This document shows, piece by piece, positions 33,787 to 39,926 of a stretch of 39,926 bases of DNA (position 1 is the stretch's first letter; every line of letters begins with the position of its first letter). The notes under the pieces are model-generated. The model made no database searches. It saw only the letters and a program-made list of their open reading frames with translations, and was not told where the DNA came from. The position numbers and the translations under genes are program-made. The stretch is from an uncultured Verrucomicrobiales bacterium (GTDB lineage: Bacteria; Verrucomicrobiota; Verrucomicrobiia; Verrucomicrobiales; Akkermansiaceae): assembly GCA_937905985.1 (NCBI GenBank), contig CALCWC010000040.1:1-39926 (forward strand), in the 5' to 3' direction.

Positions 33787-36054
33787 ATGAAACTAAAGGA
33801 TATTCCGCAATACGAGCAGTGGAACGGCTTTGAGGGCCGCATCTGGAAAGAGGAAGTCAATGTGCGCGACTTCATCCAGAAGAACTACAAGAACTACGAC
33901 GGCGACGAATCGTTCCTGGCCGACCCCACGGAAGCCACAAACAAGCTGTGGGGCGCACTGCAGAAGTTGCAGAAGGAAGAGCGCGCCAAAGGCGGCGTCT
34001 TGGATTGCGAAACGGAGGTCGTGAGCACCCTCACCTCCTACGGTCCCGGCTACATCGACGAATCGATGAAGGACCTGGAGAAGATCGTGGGTCTTCAGAC
34101 GGACAAGCCGCTGAAGCGCGCGTTCATGCCGTTCGGCGGCATCAAGATGGCCGTGCAGGCAGCAGAGACCTACGGCTACACGGTGAATCCGGAGCTCAAG
34201 CGCATCTTCACGGAGTACACCACCACGCACAATGATGCCGTGTTCGCCGCCTACACCCCGGAAATGCGCCTCGCACGCAAGACCCACATCGTCACCGGCC
34301 TGCCGGACACCTACGGCCGCGGCCGTATCGTGGGCGACTACCGCCGCGTGGCCCTGTACGGCATCGACTACCTCATTGCCGCCAAGCAGGAGGACCTGCT
34401 CAACTGCGGCTGCGGCAACATGTACGACGACGTTATCCGCCAGCGCCAGGAAATCTCCATGCAGATCAAGGCGCTCAACGAGATGAAGCAGATGGCGCAG
34501 GCCTACGGGTACGACATCTCGCAGCCGGCCAAGAACGCGCACGAGGCCTGCCAGTGGCTGTACTTCGGCTACCTGGCAGCCGTGAAGACCCAGAACGGCG
34601 CCGCCATGAGCGTGGGCCGAATCTCCACCTTCCTGGACATCTACTTCACACGCGACCTCGAGAACGGCGTCCTCACCGAGGAACAGGCGCAGGAAATCAT
34701 CGACCACATGGTGATGAAGTTCCGCATGGTGAAGTTCGCGCGCATCCCGTCATACAACGAGCTGTTCTCCGGCGACCCGACGTGGGCCACGCTGGAGGTG
34801 GGCGGCACCGGTCTTGACGGCCGCAGCATGGTGACGAAGACGGACTTCCGCTTCCTGCACACCTTGGAGAACATGGGTCCCTCCCCGGAGCCGAACCTGA
34901 CCGTGCTCTACTCCCCGCGCCTCAACGAGAGCTTCAAGCGCTACGCCGCCAAGGTGTCCGTGGACACCAGCTCCATCCAGTACGAGAACGACGACGTGAT
35001 GAAGCCTGTGTGGGGCGACGACTACTCCATCTGCTGCTGCGTGTCCGCCACGCAGACCGGCAAGGAGATTCAGTTCTTCGGCGCGCGCGCCAACCTGGGC
35101 AAGGCCCTGCTGTACGCCTTCAACGGCGGCTTCGACGAGAAGCACCGCATCCAGTGCGGGCCCAAGACCGAGCCCATCACCAGCGAATACGCCGACTTTG
35201 ACGAGGTGATGGAGAAGTACGACTTCTGGCTGGACTGGATTGCCGACATCTACGTGAATGTGCTCAACCTCATTCACTACATGCATGACAAGTACTACTA
35301 CGAAGCCGCAGAGATGGCACTCATCGACACCGATGTGCGCCGCACCTTCGCCACCGGCATCGCCGGCTTCTCCCACGTCATCGACTCCCTGAGCGCCATC
35401 AAGTACGCCAAGGTGAAGATCCTGCGCGATGCGGAGGGCATCACCACCGGGTTCGAGGTGGACGGCGACTTCCCGAAGTACGGCAACGACGACGACCGCG
35501 CGGACGAGATTGGCGTGTGGCTGCTCAAGACCTTCGTGGAGAAGGTGCGCCGCCGCCACACCTACCGCAACAGCACCGCCACCACCTCCATCCTCACCAT
35601 CACCTCCAACGTGGTGTACGGCGAGGCCACCGGTGCCATGCCGAACGGGCGTCCCGCCTGGACGCCGTTCTCCCCCGGTGCCTCTCCCTCCTACGGCGCG
35701 GAGCAGAACGGTCTGCTGGCCTCCCTCAACAGCGTGGCCAAGATCCCGTACCACTGGTCGCTCGACGGCATCTCCAACACCCAGACCATCAACCCCGATG
35801 CGCTGGGCCACTCGGAGGAAGAGCGCGTGACCAACCTGGTGCAGGTGATGGACGGCTACTTCTCCCAGGGCGCACACCACCTGAACGTGAACGTGTTCGG
35901 CGTGGAGAAGCTGCTGGATGCCCAGGCTCACCCGGAGAAGGAAGAGTACGCCAACTTTACCATCCGCGTTTCCGGCTATGCGGTCAAGTTCATTGACCTC
36001 ACCAAGAAGCAGCAGGACGACGTGATTGCGCGCACCTGCCACAAGGCTCTGTAA
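33787..36054 (+). CDS. pflB: Pyruvate formate-lyase
   Basis: 755 residues, the normal PflB length (E. coli 760). The catalytic Cys pair lies in SICCCVSATQTGK (Cys416-418, one Cys more than the usual CC), and the glycyl-radical site is RVSGYAVKF with Gly730, about 25 residues from the end as expected. The block FFGARANLGKALLYAFNGG also matches the family. It converts pyruvate and CoA to acetyl-CoA and formate in the cytosol during anaerobic growth, after radical activation by the enzyme encoded next. I chose the ATG at 33787 because it starts the family N-terminus; the frame's upstream extension is spurious. A GC-rich hairpin separates it from pflA. Confidence 0.96.
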   Translation: MKLKDIPQYEQWNGFEGRIWKEEVNVRDFIQKNYKNYDGDESFLADPTEATNKLWGALQKLQKEERAKGGVLDCETEVVSTLTSYGPGYIDESMKDLEKIVGLQTDKPLKRAFMPFGGIKMAVQAAETYGYTVNPELKRIFTEYTTTHNDAVFAAYTPEMRLARKTHIVTGLPDTYGRGRIVGDYRRVALYGIDYLIAAKQEDLLNCGCGNMYDDVIRQRQEISMQIKALNEMKQMAQAYGYDISQPAKNAHEACQWLYFGYLAAVKTQNGAAMSVGRISTFLDIYFTRDLENGVLTEEQAQEIIDHMVMKFRMVKFARIPSYNELFSGDPTWATLEVGGTGLDGRSMVTKTDFRFLHTLENMGPSPEPNLTVLYSPRLNESFKRYAAKVSVDTSSIQYENDDVMKPVWGDDYSICCCVSATQTGKEIQFFGARANLGKALLYAFNGGFDEKHRIQCGPKTEPITSEYADFDEVMEKYDFWLDWIADIYVNVLNLIHYMHDKYYYEAAEMALIDTDVRRTFATGIAGFSHVIDSLSAIKYAKVKILRDAEGITTGFEVDGDFPKYGNDDDRADEIGVWLLKTFVEKVRRRHTYRNSTATTSILTITSNVVYGEATGAMPNGRPAWTPFSPGASPSYGAEQNGLLASLNSVAKIPYHWSLDGISNTQTINPDALGHSEEERVTNLVQVMDGYFSQGAHHLNVNVFGVEKLLDAQAHPEKEEYANFTIRVSGYAVKFIDLTKKQQDDVIARTCHKAL

Positions 36055-36063
36055 CCCCAACCC

Positions 36064-36099
36064 GCGGGCGCAGGCGTGGATTTCCGCACCTGCGCCCGC
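36064..36099 (+). terminator. GC-rich hairpin between pflB and pflA (attenuator or mRNA stabiliser)
   Basis: GCGGGCGCAGG (36064-36074) pairs perfectly with CCTGCGCCCGC (36089-36099). The sequence after it, ATTGTCTCC, is only weakly U-rich, so full termination is unlikely. Its position suggests that it lowers pflA expression relative to pflB, a common arrangement since activase is needed in small amounts. Confidence 0.55.
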
Positions 36100-36115
36100 A
36101 TTGTCTCCACTTCAC

Positions 36116-36853
36116 ATGCCGGATATCAAGGGACGCATCAGCAAGCTGGAAACCTTCGGCCTGGTAGACGGGCCGGGCGTGCGCTTCGTTGTCTTCACCC
36201 AGGGCTGCCGCATGCGCTGCAAGTTCTGCCACAACCCGGAAACCTGGAAACTGGACGGTGCGGCGGAGGAATGGAGCGCTCAGGACCTCTTCAACCGCGC
36301 CTACCGCTACCGCAACTACTGGGGCAAGAACGGCGGCATCACCGTCAGCGGCGGGGAGCCGCTCGTGCAGGTGGATTTCGTGGCGGAGCTCTTCCGGCTC
36401 GCCAAGGAAAAGGGCGTGCACACCACGCTGGACACCGCCGGCAACCCCTTCACCACGGAAGAGCCCTTCTACTCCTCCTTCTGCAAGCTCATGGAGTACA
36501 CGGACCTGGTGATGCTGGACCTCAAGCACATGGATGCCGCCCCGCACCGCGAGCTCACGGGGCGCGACAACGCCAACATCCTGGAGCTGGCGCGCTGGTT
36601 GTCGGACCACGGCAAGCCGATGTGGATACGCCGCGTGCTGGTACCCGGCATCTCGGACGATTCCGCGGAGCTGAAGCGCTGCAGGGAATTCATCGATACC
36701 CTGAAGACAGTGGAGCGCGTGGAAATCCTGCCCTACCACACCCTGGCCACAGCCAAGTGGGAGCAGCTCGGCATCCCCTACCCGCTGGACGGCGTGCCCA
36801 CTCCCACCGCGGAGCAGGTGAAGGCGGCAGAGGATATCCTCTGCCGAGATTAA
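36116..36853 (+). CDS. pflA: Pyruvate formate-lyase activating enzyme (radical SAM)
   Basis: 245 residues, the usual PflA size. The radical SAM cluster motif CRMRCKFC gives Cys31, Cys35 and Cys38 (CxxxCxxC). Other hallmarks are GLVDGPGVRFVVFTQGC before the cluster, VSGGEPL, the LDLKHMD block and the C-terminal EILPYHTLA segment. It uses S-adenosylmethionine and a 4Fe-4S cluster to abstract a hydrogen from Gly730 of PflB. It lies 61 bp after pflB in the same direction, across a hairpin, so it is probably read through from the pflB promoter. The ATG at 36116 begins the family N-terminus. Confidence 0.95.
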   Translation: MPDIKGRISKLETFGLVDGPGVRFVVFTQGCRMRCKFCHNPETWKLDGAAEEWSAQDLFNRAYRYRNYWGKNGGITVSGGEPLVQVDFVAELFRLAKEKGVHTTLDTAGNPFTTEEPFYSSFCKLMEYTDLVMLDLKHMDAAPHRELTGRDNANILELARWLSDHGKPMWIRRVLVPGISDDSAELKRCREFIDTLKTVERVEILPYHTLATAKWEQLGIPYPLDGVPTPTAEQVKAAEDILCRD

Positions 36854-36895
36854 GATTAGGTTTGATTCGTACCCGCGCGTGCACGCGTTTTTGCA

Positions 36896-36923
36896 TTGAC
36901 ATTTGCGGGAAAAGGGGTACATT
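36896..36923 (+). promoter_or_regulatory. Promoter of the Pro/Ala-rich lipoprotein gene
   Basis: A perfect TTGACA (36896-36901) and TACATT (36918-36923) are 16 bp apart. The predicted leader to the ATG at 36951 is about 20 bases. Confidence 0.7.
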
Positions 36924-36950
36924 GTCAGACAGCGACAAGCCAGTTCCGCC

Positions 36951-37610
36951 ATGAAAACATCCTTTTTCTGTGCAACAGCTTTGATGGGAATCACCCTCTG
37001 CTCGTGCGTGCGCGTCACTCCCGGCGTGCCCGACATGCCGTACAACGCCGCCCGGTACGCAAACCGCGATGTGCAACCAGCCCCGGCTCCCGTGGCTGCG
37101 CCCACCGCGGCACCCGCCACTCCGGCGGCCACCCCGGCCAAGCAGAAACCCACCACCCCTGCACCTGCGCCAGCCGTGCAGAAGCCCGTCAAACCGGCTC
37201 CCGCACCCGCTGCGGACACCAAGAAGCCGCTTGACCTGACCAAGCCGATTGCGCCGAAGGAAACGAAGCCCACCCCCGCGCCGGCTCCCGTCAAGGTGAC
37301 GGAGCCCGCGCCCGCCCCGGCTCCCGTTAAGGTGACGGAACCCAAGCCCGCCCCCACTTCCAAGGGCATCACCACATCGGACAGCGGCGTCACCCCGCCG
37401 CCCACCATCACGCCTGAAGCCCCCAAGAAAATCACCAACAAGGATGGCCATATCCCCACCGCCATGCGCGTAGAGGGCGACCCCACCCGCGTGTACAACC
37501 CGCTGGATCCCAGCAAGACCATCCGCGTGATTGACAAGAACGGCAATCCCTACCCCAGCGGCAAGGAGCTCAAGGTGCGCGGCACCGACTACCATTTCTA
37601 TGTGCCGTAA
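36951..37610 (+). CDS. Pro/Ala-rich lipoprotein, possible envelope spacer
   Basis: 219 residues. The lipobox LCSC (Cys19) ends a short signal sequence. About residues 40-145 are a Pro/Ala/Lys-rich, extended segment with an imperfect tandem of APAPVKVTEP. A small C-terminal region (about 160-219: IPTAMRVEGDPTRVYNPLDPSKTIRVIDKNGNPYPSGKELKVRG) may be folded and is the only part likely to bind something. The layout (lipid anchor, stiff linker, small domain) resembles spacers that reach across the periplasm, for instance to peptidoglycan, but no such domain is recognised. The ATG at 36951 is fixed by the promoter and signal peptide. Confidence 0.65.
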   Translation: MKTSFFCATALMGITLCSCVRVTPGVPDMPYNAARYANRDVQPAPAPVAAPTAAPATPAATPAKQKPTTPAPAPAVQKPVKPAPAPAADTKKPLDLTKPIAPKETKPTPAPAPVKVTEPAPAPAPVKVTEPKPAPTSKGITTSDSGVTPPPTITPEAPKKITNKDGHIPTAMRVEGDPTRVYNPLDPSKTIRVIDKNGNPYPSGKELKVRGTDYHFYVP

Positions 37611-37658
37611 AGCACCCTTGGAATTGACGATTGACGATTGACAATTTGGGGTCCGCGA

Positions 37659-38531
37659 ATGCCTATCACAACCGTTACACTCTTGGGCTGCGGCCTGCTG
37701 GGCGGCTCCATCGCCCTGGCGGCGCGCAACGCCCTGCCGGGTACAACCGTGCGCATCTGGGCGCGGCGCGAGGCCACGCTGCAATATGCCCGAGACAACG
37801 GCTTCACCCAGCATACCTACACGGATGTGCAGGAGGCCGTGCGCGGCGCGGAGCTGGTCATTCTCGCCACCCCCATCGCCGCCTTCCAGGAGCTGGCGGA
37901 ACGCATGCTCCCCGCCCTCGGCAAGGACACCATCGTCACGGACATCGGCTCCGTGAAAGCCTACGTACACCGCACCACGGGCGCATGGCTCACGGAGCGC
38001 GGCCACTGCTTCATCGGCTCCCACCCGATGGCGGGAACGGAGTTCACGGGCATTGAGAACGCGCAGGAGGACCTGCTGCTGGGCGCCACCGTGGCCATCA
38101 CCAACCCTCACGGCGCGGATGCCGCGCAGGTCATGCGCCTGGAGTCCTTCTGGCAGGAAATCGGCTGCAGCACCTACCGTCTGGAGCCTGTGCACCACGA
38201 CCAGGCGGTGGCGCGCATCTCTCACGTGCCGCACATCTTGGCAGGGCTCTGCGCCCGCACCGCCATGGCTGGCGAGGTGCCGCGCGGCAATCTGCAGCGC
38301 CTGGCCGCCAGCGGCTTCCGCGACACCACGCGCGTGTGCTCCGGCCCCGCCGCCATGTGGGCGGACATCCTCTGGGAAAACGACTCCGCCATCCGCTCCA
38401 CCCTGCAGGATTGCGTGGCGGATTTGCACCACCTCATCTACCTTTTGGAAATCCAGGACAAAGCCGCCGTGCAGAAATGGCTGGAGGACGCCACCACCGC
38501 CCGCGCCACCATCCGCAAGAAGAGGATGTGA
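37659..38531 (+). CDS. tyrA: Prephenate dehydrogenase (tyrosine biosynthesis)
   Basis: 290 residues. The NAD-binding Rossmann motif GCGLLGGS is at about residue 10-17, followed by VRIWARRE. Downstream are the family blocks LATPIAAFQELAE, VTDIGSVK, FIGSHPMAGTEFTGIENA (with the catalytic His) and the helical C-terminal dimerisation domain. It oxidatively decarboxylates prephenate to 4-hydroxyphenylpyruvate in the cytosol. There is no chorismate mutase or ACT domain, so feedback control by tyrosine through such a domain is unlikely. I prefer the ATG at 37659 because earlier starts in the frame lie within a short repeated intergenic sequence (ATTGACG repeats). It is followed 45 bp later by hisS with its own promoter. 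Confidence 0.9.
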   Translation: MPITTVTLLGCGLLGGSIALAARNALPGTTVRIWARREATLQYARDNGFTQHTYTDVQEAVRGAELVILATPIAAFQELAERMLPALGKDTIVTDIGSVKAYVHRTTGAWLTERGHCFIGSHPMAGTEFTGIENAQEDLLLGATVAITNPHGADAAQVMRLESFWQEIGCSTYRLEPVHHDQAVARISHVPHILAGLCARTAMAGEVPRGNLQRLAASGFRDTTRVCSGPAAMWADILWENDSAIRSTLQDCVADLHHLIYLLEIQDKAAVQKWLEDATTARATIRKKRM

Positions 38532-38542
38532 GCCCAAATGTC

Positions 38543-38570
38543 TTGATTACTGCGGCGAAGATAGTATAAT
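38543..38570 (+). promoter_or_regulatory. hisS promoter, predicted leaderless
   Basis: TTGATT (38543-38548) and a perfect TATAAT (38565-38570) are 16 bp apart. Exactly 6 bp (GCGCGC) separate the -10 from the ATG, so transcription should start on the start codon itself. Confidence 0.75.
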
Positions 38571-38576
38571 GCGCGC

Positions 38577-39854
38577 ATGCCAGATGCACGCTTTCAACCG
38601 CTGCCGGGATTCCGCGACTTTGCGCCGCAGGAATGCGCCCTCCGCAACTACCTCTTCAACACGTGGAGGAGGGTGGCGCACCGCTACGGATTCGTGGAAT
38701 GGGAAGCGCCCACCATCGAGGCTACGGACCTGTACCTGAAGAAGAGCGGCGGCGAGCTGCCCACCCAGCTCTTCCGCTTCACCGACCAGGGCGAGCGCGA
38801 CATCACCGTGCGCCCGGAGCTCACGGCTTCGCTCGGCCGCATAGCCGCCGCCTACCAGCGCGAATACCCCAAGCCCCTCAAGTGGTTTGAGATCGGCTCC
38901 TGCTTCCGCTACGAGAAGCCGCAGAAAGGCCGCCTGCGCGAGTTCGTGCAGTTCAACGCCGACATCCTGGGCGAGGAGGGCGAGGGCTCGGACGCCGAGC
39001 TCATCTCGCTGGCTATCGACTGCATGCGCGAGTTCGGGTTCACGGCAGACGACTTTGTGGTGCGCGTATCCGACCGCGAGGTGTGGCTGAGATACGCGGC
39101 GGAGCACGGCGTGCCGGAGGACCGCGTGGGCGATTTCCTGGCCGTGGTGGACAAGTTTGAGCGCGACCGCCCCGAGTACTGCCAGGAGAAGCTGGATGCC
39201 TTCGGCATGCAGCGGCAGGAGCTGGTGGATTTCATCGCCAACCCGCCCGCCGGCTGCTCCCCGCGCTACGATGCGGTGCTGGAGGAGCTGCGTGCGCGCG
39301 GTTTGGAGGAATACGTGCAGCTTGACCTCTCCGTGGTGCGCGGCCTGGCGTACTACACCGGTCTGGTGTTTGAGATTTTCGACAAGGGGCACACCCTGCG
39401 CGCCGTGGCCGGCGGCGGCCGCTACAACGGCCTCGTGGGCACCCTCTCCAACGGCGCGGTGGACATGCCCGCCACGGGTTTCGCCATGGGCGACGCCGTG
39501 ATTGCACACCTGATCGAGGCATGCCCGGCGGCCAAGGCGCTGCGGGATGCTGCGGTGCAGCCGCAATCCTGCGATGTGTGCATGGTGCTGGCTGCGCCGG
39601 AGATGCGCGCGCAGATGCTGGCCCTGTCATCCGCCCTGCGTGATGCGGGCGTGCGCGTGGACCTGCCGCTCTCCCCCACCAAGTTCAACAACCGCCTCAA
39701 GCAGGCCGAGAAGATGGGCGCCACCTACGCCCTCATCATCGGTACCGAATTCCCCCAGATGGAGCTGAAATTCCTCGCGGACCACTCCACCCAAAAGCTC
39801 ACCCCGGAGGAGCTGATTCCCCTGCTCACCCCGGAGGACGGCGCGGAGGAATGA
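38577..39854 (+). CDS. hisS: Histidyl-tRNA synthetase
   Basis: 425 residues, full length for bacterial HisRS. Class II motif 1 lies near the N-terminus (PLPGFRDFAPQE...). The motif 2 region FEIGSCFRYEKPQKGRLREFVQFNADI (about 102-128) carries the ATP-binding Arg. The HisRS-specific LSVVRGLAYYTGLVFEI contains the histidine-sensing Arg and Tyr residues, and AVAGGGRYNGLV is motif 3-like. The anticodon-binding domain is about 325-415. It charges tRNA-His in the cytosol. The gene is expected to be translated from a leaderless mRNA. A group II intron end lies 19 bp after its stop, so hisS itself is intact. Confidence 0.96.
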   Translation: MPDARFQPLPGFRDFAPQECALRNYLFNTWRRVAHRYGFVEWEAPTIEATDLYLKKSGGELPTQLFRFTDQGERDITVRPELTASLGRIAAAYQREYPKPLKWFEIGSCFRYEKPQKGRLREFVQFNADILGEEGEGSDAELISLAIDCMREFGFTADDFVVRVSDREVWLRYAAEHGVPEDRVGDFLAVVDKFERDRPEYCQEKLDAFGMQRQELVDFIANPPAGCSPRYDAVLEELRARGLEEYVQLDLSVVRGLAYYTGLVFEIFDKGHTLRAVAGGGRYNGLVGTLSNGAVDMPATGFAMGDAVIAHLIEACPAAKALRDAAVQPQSCDVCMVLAAPEMRAQMLALSSALRDAGVRVDLPLSPTKFNNRLKQAEKMGATYALIIGTEFPQMELKFLADHSTQKLTPEELIPLLTPEDGAEE

Positions 39855-39872
39855 CCATTGGGATTAAGATTA

Positions 39873-39926
39873 ATCGAGTAGGGGGGCTTTCGCCCCCCTC
39901 TCACACCACTGTACGTGCCATTTATG
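39873..39926 (-). mobile_element. 3' end of a group II intron (domains V/VI), cut by the window edge
   Basis: Read on the minus strand, the end contains GGCACGTACAGTGGTGTGAG, resembling the 3' strand of domain V. It is followed by a domain VI-like hairpin (AGGGGGGC / GCCCCCCT at 39880-39899 with a TTTC loop) and the typical CCTACTCGAT ending. Ordered this way, these are the 3' hallmarks of bacterial group II introns. The reverse transcriptase gene would lie to the right, outside the window. The exact 3' splice site (about 39873) is an estimate. The hairpin may double as the terminator for hisS. Confidence 0.7.

Overview
The window reads as a chromosome segment of a gut-type Verrucomicrobiota bacterium, most likely Akkermansiaceae. 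This rests on a PEP-CTERM tail ending in an Arg-rich anchor, several autotransporters, GC-rich coding DNA, weak or absent Shine-Dalgarno sites and an anaerobic pyruvate formate-lyase pair. It is not ordinary phage or plasmid DNA. Species-level identity cannot be read from the sequence.

Layout. Positions 1-901 (minus) hold a ROK-family sugar kinase cut by the window edge, followed by a Fic-domain protein (minus). Two tandem secreted IdeS/Mac-like (C66) cysteine proteases follow at 2164-4117. A HipB/HipA module with three palindromic operators sits at 4127-5715. Next come a secreted protein of unknown function, a minus-strand pair resembling holin and endolysin (6881-7689), and two paralogous SGNH hydrolases. 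The second of these (9319-15120) is a 1933-residue fusion to a long repetitive passenger with a PEP-CTERM anchor. A minus-strand block has a site-2-type M50 protease and an autotransporter (15207-17954). A plus-strand pair follows: a secreted unknown and a periplasmic FKBP isomerase. A four-gene peptide ABC transporter operon of YejABEF/Dpp type spans 20146-26225.

From 26136 to 31944 lies a lower-GC island bounded by 164-bp direct repeats (about 96% identical) that duplicate the 3' end of the transporter ATPase gene. It contains a tyrosine recombinase (minus), a 1356-residue autotransporter (plus) and, between them, a 176-bp segment bounded by perfect 15-bp inverted repeats. As drawn, the autotransporter has a -10 (TATACT) but a poor -35. 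Inverting the segment would put TTGACA exactly 17 bp upstream of that -10. I read this as a recombinase-driven phase-variation switch for a surface adhesin, here in the OFF orientation. It is the most interesting system in the window. A second recombinase of the same subfamily lies just outside the repeat at 32107.

The right end is mostly housekeeping: a small lipoprotein, pflB and pflA, a Pro/Ala-rich lipoprotein, prephenate dehydrogenase, and hisS. The last 54 bases look like the 3' end (domains V and VI) of a minus-strand group II intron.

A recurring regulatory theme is that several genes (hisS, the M50 protease, the holin-like gene, the 33237 lipoprotein, the first IdeS homologue) have a good -10 hexamer only 6-9 bp before the ATG, predicting leaderless or nearly leaderless mRNAs.
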